From Natronococcus pandeyae (lineage in GTDB: Archaea > Halobacteriota > Halobacteria > Halobacteriales > Natrialbaceae): a DNA stretch of 64,000 nucleotides. Below, piece by piece: positions 62,524 to 64,000 of the stretch. The DNA lies in the NCBI RefSeq assembly GCF_008122205.1, contig NZ_PHNJ01000007.1, positions 1 to 64,000 of the forward strand. The letters are read 5' to 3'. The notes beneath the pieces are model-generated. The model did not search any database. It saw only the letters and a list, made by a program, of their open reading frames with translations, and was not told the DNA's origin. The position numbers and the translations under genes were made by a program. Each line of letters opens with the position of its first letter. Position 1 is the first letter of the stretch.

Positions 62524-64000
62524 ATGCGTCAGAATCACAGTCAGACAGGATCCGGTGACGGAGCGAACGCGAGCACGAGCCGACGCGACGTGCTTCGAGC
62601 GAGCGCGGCGTTGGGTGCGGTGACGCTCTCCGGCGTCGGCCTGGGTTCGAACGGTGCGGCCGCGTTACCGAATCGATCGACGATCGACGACGGGACGGTT
62701 GGCTACCAGTACTTTCACCGGCGGTGGACCGAGATCGAAGCCGACCTCGAGCGGGTCGCCGAACTGGGCGTCGACGCGATCTGGATCCCCCAGCCCGCGG
62801 TATCGAAGTTGAGTTGGGAGACCCAGACCTACCAGGATCAGGACGGATTCTACGAGGGCGAGGAATCCGCCTACGGCCGCGAACGCGACCCGCACCCGCC
62901 GCTGGGCTACCAGCCGATCGACCTGCGCGACTTCGACTCCGCGCACGGCACCGAGGACGAACTCGCGTCGTTGATCGAGACCGCACACGACCACGACGTC
63001 GACGTCATCGTCGACGTAGTCCTGAACCACATGGCGAACCCGAACGGGCCCGACGGGCGAGTCGACTACCCGCAGTTCGACCTCGGCGAACACTTCCACG
63101 ACTACGGGACGCTGTGGGACGACTGCGAACTCGAGGGGGAGCAGGCCCAGTACGAGTGTGATCTCCTCGGGTTGCCGTCGCTCGACGTCGAGCACCCGGA
63201 GGTGCGGGAGGCCCACGAGGCCTACCTCGAGAAGATCGCCGATCTCGGTGCCGACGGACTCCGCATCGACGCCGCTGCCCACGTCTGGCCGTACTACTTC
63301 GAGGAGTACGTCAACCAGTGGGCTGACGACCTCGACCTCTGGCGCGTCGGCGAAATCTGGGAGGAAGCGGACGTCGACCGACTCCTCGAGTTCGCCGACA
63401 CCGGAATGACCGTCTTCGACTTCCCGCTGTACCGGGCGATCGTCGAGACCTTCGAGGGCGGTAGCTTCGCGGAGCTCTCCCAGGAGACCGCTCGAGGAGT
63501 CGTCCACGAGGACCCCGACGTCGCCGTCACGTTCGTCCAGAATCACGACACCGTCGGGCCTGCCGTCGAACCGAACGAGGAGGAGGGGCGGGCGGTCGAA
63601 CTCGCCGAAGCGTTCGTCCTCGCGTACGCGGGCATGCCGATGCTCTACCGGGGCGGCGCCGAGGCGCGTCCGGAACTCGAGGACGACGGCTTACAGGACC
63701 TCGTCTGGATCTCGAACCACCTCGCCCACGGAGACGTGATCGACCGCGAGGTCACCGAGGACGTCTACGTCTTCGAACGCGAGCGGAACCTGCTGGCCGC
63801 GATCAACAAGGGCGAGTCGGCGGCCGAACACACCGTCGAGACCTCGTGGCGGAATCGAACGCTCGTCGATCACGCCGGTCACGGCGACGACGTCGAGGTC
63901 GATCGAGACGGGATGGCCACCCTCGAGGTTCCCGCCGAGAGCTGGGTCATGTACGCCCCGTGTCCCTCGAAAGGGGCGAAGAATCCGCCAGAACACGCGG
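62524..64000 (+). CDS. Tat-exported alpha-amylase (GH13), 3' end outside the window
   Basis: An open frame from the ATG at 62524 runs to the window end without a stop, giving 492 visible residues. The Tat motif SRRDVLRAS is at about 19-27. GH13 features include VGYQYFHRRW, DVDVIVDVVLNHM (region I, Asp164/Asn168/His169), GLRIDAAAHV (region II, nucleophile Asp249), VGEIWE (region III, Glu277) and FVQNHDT (region IV, Asp342). It cleaves alpha-1,4-glucans outside the cell, as usual for haloarchaeal amylases. The C-terminal beta domain begins near residue 420. It is incomplete only because of the window edge. Confidence 0.92.
   Translation, partial: MRQNHSQTGSGDGANASTSRRDVLRASAALGAVTLSGVGLGSNGAAALPNRSTIDDGTVGYQYFHRRWTEIEADLERVAELGVDAIWIPQPAVSKLSWETQTYQDQDGFYEGEESAYGRERDPHPPLGYQPIDLRDFDSAHGTEDELASLIETAHDHDVDVIVDVVLNHMANPNGPDGRVDYPQFDLGEHFHDYGTLWDDCELEGEQAQYECDLLGLPSLDVEHPEVREAHEAYLEKIADLGADGLRIDAAAHVWPYYFEEYVNQWADDLDLWRVGEIWEEADVDRLLEFADTGMTVFDFPLYRAIVETFEGGSFAELSQETARGVVHEDPDVAVTFVQNHDTVGPAVEPNEEEGRAVELAEAFVLAYAGMPMLYRGGAEARPELEDDGLQDLVWISNHLAHGDVIDREVTEDVYVFERERNLLAAINKGESAAEHTVETSWRNRTLVDHAGHGDDVEVDRDGMATLEVPAESWVMYAPCPSKGAKNPPEHA

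Noticed and set aside
1-64000. tRNA, rRNA or CRISPR array
   Set aside because: No T-loop GGTTCRANNCC-type string in a cloverleaf context, no rRNA-like sequence and no array of direct repeats with regular spacing were seen by eye. A tRNAscan run would settle the tRNA part.

Overview
This is a stretch of haloarchaeal chromosome. It has high GC, very acidic predicted proteins, many twin-arginine (Tat) signals with lipoboxes, haloarchaea-restricted small zinc-finger proteins, bacterio-opsin-activator-type regulation and AT-rich TATA-type promoters in an otherwise GC-rich background. A member of the Natrialbales is a reasonable guess, but that is inference. No rRNA, tRNA, CRISPR array or replication origin was seen. 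All calls come from reading the sequence; family names were not checked against a database.

0-11.6 kb: a truncated gene at the left edge, a metallo-beta-lactamase-fold hydrolase, a small membrane protein, a Tat-exported subtilase, a translationally coupled pair (threonine synthase plus M20 peptidase/deacylase) facing a Bat-type HTH regulator, an SRPBCC protein, a cupin, a decayed stretch where a truncated cupin gene abuts a truncated VOC/glyoxalase gene, and an IMP dehydrogenase/GMP reductase-family enzyme without CBS domains. 11.8-29 kb: an 'exoprotein' region. It holds a 1138-residue protein with five ~140-residue repeats followed by a beta-helix domain, acidic-linker lipoproteins, a DsbA-like lipoprotein followed by a CxxC membrane protein, a secreted aspartoacylase-like enzyme, a PQQ-type beta-propeller, a flavin-dependent monooxygenase divergent from an ATP-grasp protein, and a second subtilase. 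Solo ends of IS200/IS605-type elements lie among them.

29-45 kb: an accessory, gene-poor zone with many remnants. It contains cupin, DUF3995-like, HTH/zinc-ribbon and ribbon-helix-helix genes and several tiny CxxC...CxxC zinc-finger proteins, some too short for normal gene calling, with decayed copies. An FAD-dependent oxidoreductase gene here is split by a complete IS1341-type tnpB element. A large multi-pass membrane protein lies at 42.5-44.2 kb.

45.4-51.4 kb: the most interesting block. It is a compact minus-strand operon of an FtsX/MacB-type permease with a large Ig-like extracytoplasmic insert, a Tat-exported subtilase and a LolD/MacB-type ATPase, facing a secreted protein of unknown function. 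51.5-59.2 kb: a MoxR ATPase / DUF58 / DUF4350 / DUF4129-type cluster arranged as convergent operons, probably an envelope-associated chaperone system. 59.3-64 kb: a DUF1616 membrane protein, an MFS transporter, an HNH-like protein and a Tat-exported alpha-amylase running off the right edge.
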